Shown here: positions 33,531 through 34,987 of the stretch, piece by piece
Layout of the letters: the number at the start of each line of letters is the position of its first letter
Numbering within the stretch: position 1 is the stretch's first letter
From: an uncultured PS1 clade bacterium
Lineage (GTDB): Bacteria; Pseudomonadota; Alphaproteobacteria; MED-G09
Reading direction: 5' to 3'
Assembly (NCBI GenBank): GCA_902609025.1
Contig: CACLQD010000010.1
Coordinates: forward strand, 1-34,987
DNA length: 34,987 nt
The notes under the pieces: generated by a model
Databases searched by the model: none
What the model saw: only the letters and a program-made list of their open reading frames with translations
What the model was told of the DNA's origin: nothing
Translations under genes and position numbers: made by a program

Positions 33531-34721
33531 ATGACTAAAAATTTTTTATATTACATGATTGGGCAAGGATCATGGTTCCTTTCTCAAGGCCTTCAAATGG
33601 TTCTTTTTCCAACAATTCTAGTATTAATGCTTAATGTTTCTCCAGCTTTCTATGGTTTGGCGCAAGTATCTATTCTTGCCCCTTCAATTTTCTTAATTGT
33701 TTTAGGGGGAACAATTGCAGATAGGGTTGATACAAGAAGATTACTAGGAGTTATTCATCTTTTAGCTACCTTGCCTTTATTCCTTATATTATTTGGACTT
33801 AATTATAGCTTTCTTTCTTTCCAAATTATGATTTTGTATGGCCTAACAACTGGAACAGCTCAGGCCTTTGCTCTTCCAGCGAGAGATAGCTTACTTAACA
33901 AAGTTGCTGATGGAAATATCCAAAAAACAGTAATAACAGCTATGCTTATTCAGTTTATTTGTCAGCTAAGTGGAATGAGTATGGGCGGTTTAGCAGATGA
34001 ATGGGGGATTTTTCCTTTAGTTATTATGCAAATTGTAGCTCTTGTAGTTGGCGGTTATTTTGCTTTTCGTTTGCCAAAAAAAGAGGAAACCTCTCCATTG
34101 CCTAAACTTAATGAAATGTTTAAAGAAATAGCCGAGGGTTTTACTGAGGTAAAAAAATCAAAGGAAATATTTCCAGTTGTAATGGCAATGGGTATAGTTG
34201 GTATTTGTTATATGGGAAATAATCTAGTTGCTCTTCCTTATATAACCACTGAAAGATACGGCATGGGTTCTGCTGGCTTTGCAATAGTTACCTCTTCTTT
34301 TTGGGCAGGAACAGTTTTTTCAAATATTGTATTAATTCTTAATCAACAACTAAAAAACTGGGGCAAAATAATGGTATTTAATTTATTTTTTGGAACCATA
34401 CTTATTTTCTTAGTATTCAATATTCCTTTTTGGTTATTTTGTTTTCTAGTTTTTGCTTGGGGGAGTGGAGCAGGTGTCGTTATATCAATGAGCAGGACAA
34501 TAACACAAACTTTTGCAAAAGAGACTCATAGGGGAAGAATCTTATCTATTTATTCTTTAGCAATATTTTCCTTTGGTCCATTAGGAGCTCTTATCTGCGG
34601 GTTTATAATCGAAAACTTTGGGATTGCAAATAATGTTATTATATCATCATTGACCGCCATGATAGCTCTTTCAATATTAGTTATAAAAACAGATCTGTAT
34701 AAAATTAAATCTCCAAAATAA
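33531..34721 (+). CDS. MFS transporter (MFS_3 / EntS-like)
   Basis: The 396-residue protein has about 12 hydrophobic segments. The loop-2/3 motif GGTIADRVDTRRLL (about 62-75) is the A-motif of major facilitators, and the corresponding loop of the second half is less clear. SRTITQTFAKETHRGRILSIYSLAIFSFGPLGALICG near the end resembles the EntS/MFS_3 family of exporters. The substrate is unknown. It starts 2 bp after sufE, so it is likely translated from the same transcript. Confidence 0.85.
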   Translation: MTKNFLYYMIGQGSWFLSQGLQMVLFPTILVLMLNVSPAFYGLAQVSILAPSIFLIVLGGTIADRVDTRRLLGVIHLLATLPLFLILFGLNYSFLSFQIMILYGLTTGTAQAFALPARDSLLNKVADGNIQKTVITAMLIQFICQLSGMSMGGLADEWGIFPLVIMQIVALVVGGYFAFRLPKKEETSPLPKLNEMFKEIAEGFTEVKKSKEIFPVVMAMGIVGICYMGNNLVALPYITTERYGMGSAGFAIVTSSFWAGTVFSNIVLILNQQLKNWGKIMVFNLFFGTILIFLVFNIPFWLFCFLVFAWGSGAGVVISMSRTITQTFAKETHRGRILSIYSLAIFSFGPLGALICGFIIENFGIANNVIISSLTAMIALSILVIKTDLYKIKSPK

Positions 34722-34722
34722 A

Positions 34723-34987
34723 CTATGAATACTCTTTTTCATCCCACCAAGGATAGTAATCTGGTATATCTTTAATTCCATCTGAAAATTTGGCTTCTCT
34801 TTTTTCTAAAAATGAAGTAACACCCTCCTTTGCATCTTGCATTCTGCCTCTTGCAAAAATACCTCTGCTATCAATTTTATGTGCTTCCATTGGATGATCA
34901 GCTCCGGCCATTTTCCATAACATTTGTCTTGAAAGAGCAACCGATACTGGTGCACAATTTTTAGTTATTTCAAGTGCAATTTCTTTT
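34723..34987 (-). CDS. Enoyl-CoA hydratase/isomerase family protein (C-terminal part, cut by window edge)
   Basis: The C-terminal 87 residues up to the TAG at 34723-34725 are visible. They read KEIALEITKNCAPVSVALSR, then MLWKMAGADHPMEAHKIDSR and EGVTSFLEKREAKFSDGIKD. The I-A-x-N-x-P-x-S-x-x-x-K/R helix and the EGVxSFLEKRxxxF block are typical of crotonase C-termini. An internal ATG (34923) would only look like a start because of the cut. It faces the MFS gene with one base between the stops. Confidence 0.8.
   Translation of the reverse strand, partial: KEIALEITKNCAPVSVALSRQMLWKMAGADHPMEAHKIDSRGIFARGRMQDAKEGVTSFLEKREAKFSDGIKDIPDYYPWWDEKEYS

Overview
The window looks like chromosomal sequence from an AT-rich, Gram-negative bacterium with a streamlined genome (sub-operonic gaps of 1-30 bp, many 8-bp overlaps, hand-counted lines mostly 23-35% GC). 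The gene orders rlmE-guaB-x-guaA and nadE-gltX-cimA, the two-domain NadE and a SufE gene suggest a marine planktonic alphaproteobacterium. This placement is inference from gene order and composition, and a gammaproteobacterium such as SAR86 is not excluded.

Layout. (1) 1-4073, minus strand: a cut-off D-aminoacylase-type amidohydrolase, a DUF2805/TIGR03643 protein, a HAD-IB phosphatase, a GST-fold protein, a TPR-TylF methyltransferase fusion and an exported protein of unknown role. (2) 4191-6446: a GMC (choline-dehydrogenase-like) oxidoreductase facing a PlsC-like acyltransferase. (3) 6448-10384: an insertion zone at the 3' end of guaA. (4) 10368-14483, minus: guaA, a small exported TPR protein, guaB and rlmE. 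(5) 14553-17066, plus: an FkbM methyltransferase, an enoyl-CoA hydratase, a HTH/coiled-coil protein and an ABM monooxygenase. (6) 17068-22353, minus: a complete six-gene TonB2/TtpC-type energising operon. (7) 22612-27430, plus: an RND efflux pair under a palindromic operator, then a LOG-family gene. (8) 27423-31987, minus: nadE-gltX-cimA. (9) 32088-34721, plus: an MDR oxidoreductase, SufE and an MFS transporter, then the tail of another enoyl-CoA hydratase.

The most interesting part is zone 3. The last codons of guaA form a 17-bp site with 5-bp inverted arms (CTATT/AATAG) around a 7-bp spacer, the geometry of a tyrosine-recombinase core site. Three further copies follow at 7543, 6616 and 6448, in the same orientation. 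They cut the 3.9 kb into a 2.8-kb unit (TPR/2OG-Fe(II) oxygenase gene, about 43-48% GC), a 0.93-kb unit (CmcI-like methyltransferase gene, about 23% GC) and a 168-bp unit holding what looks like the 3' stump of a lost gene. Every intact gene points the same way as guaA and starts 1-3 bases after the stop codon encoded by the site. Each new arrival would therefore restore the guaA end and be read from the guaA transcript. No integrase is present. I read this as a cassette-like, integrase-free array of captured modification genes; the site architecture is seen directly and the mechanism is inferred.

A second theme is repeated: TPR and SAM-dependent methyltransferase/oxygenase modules of the kind used on glycans or surface molecules (TylF-type at 2200, CmcI-type at 6747, TPR-2OG at 7866, FkbM-type at 14553).
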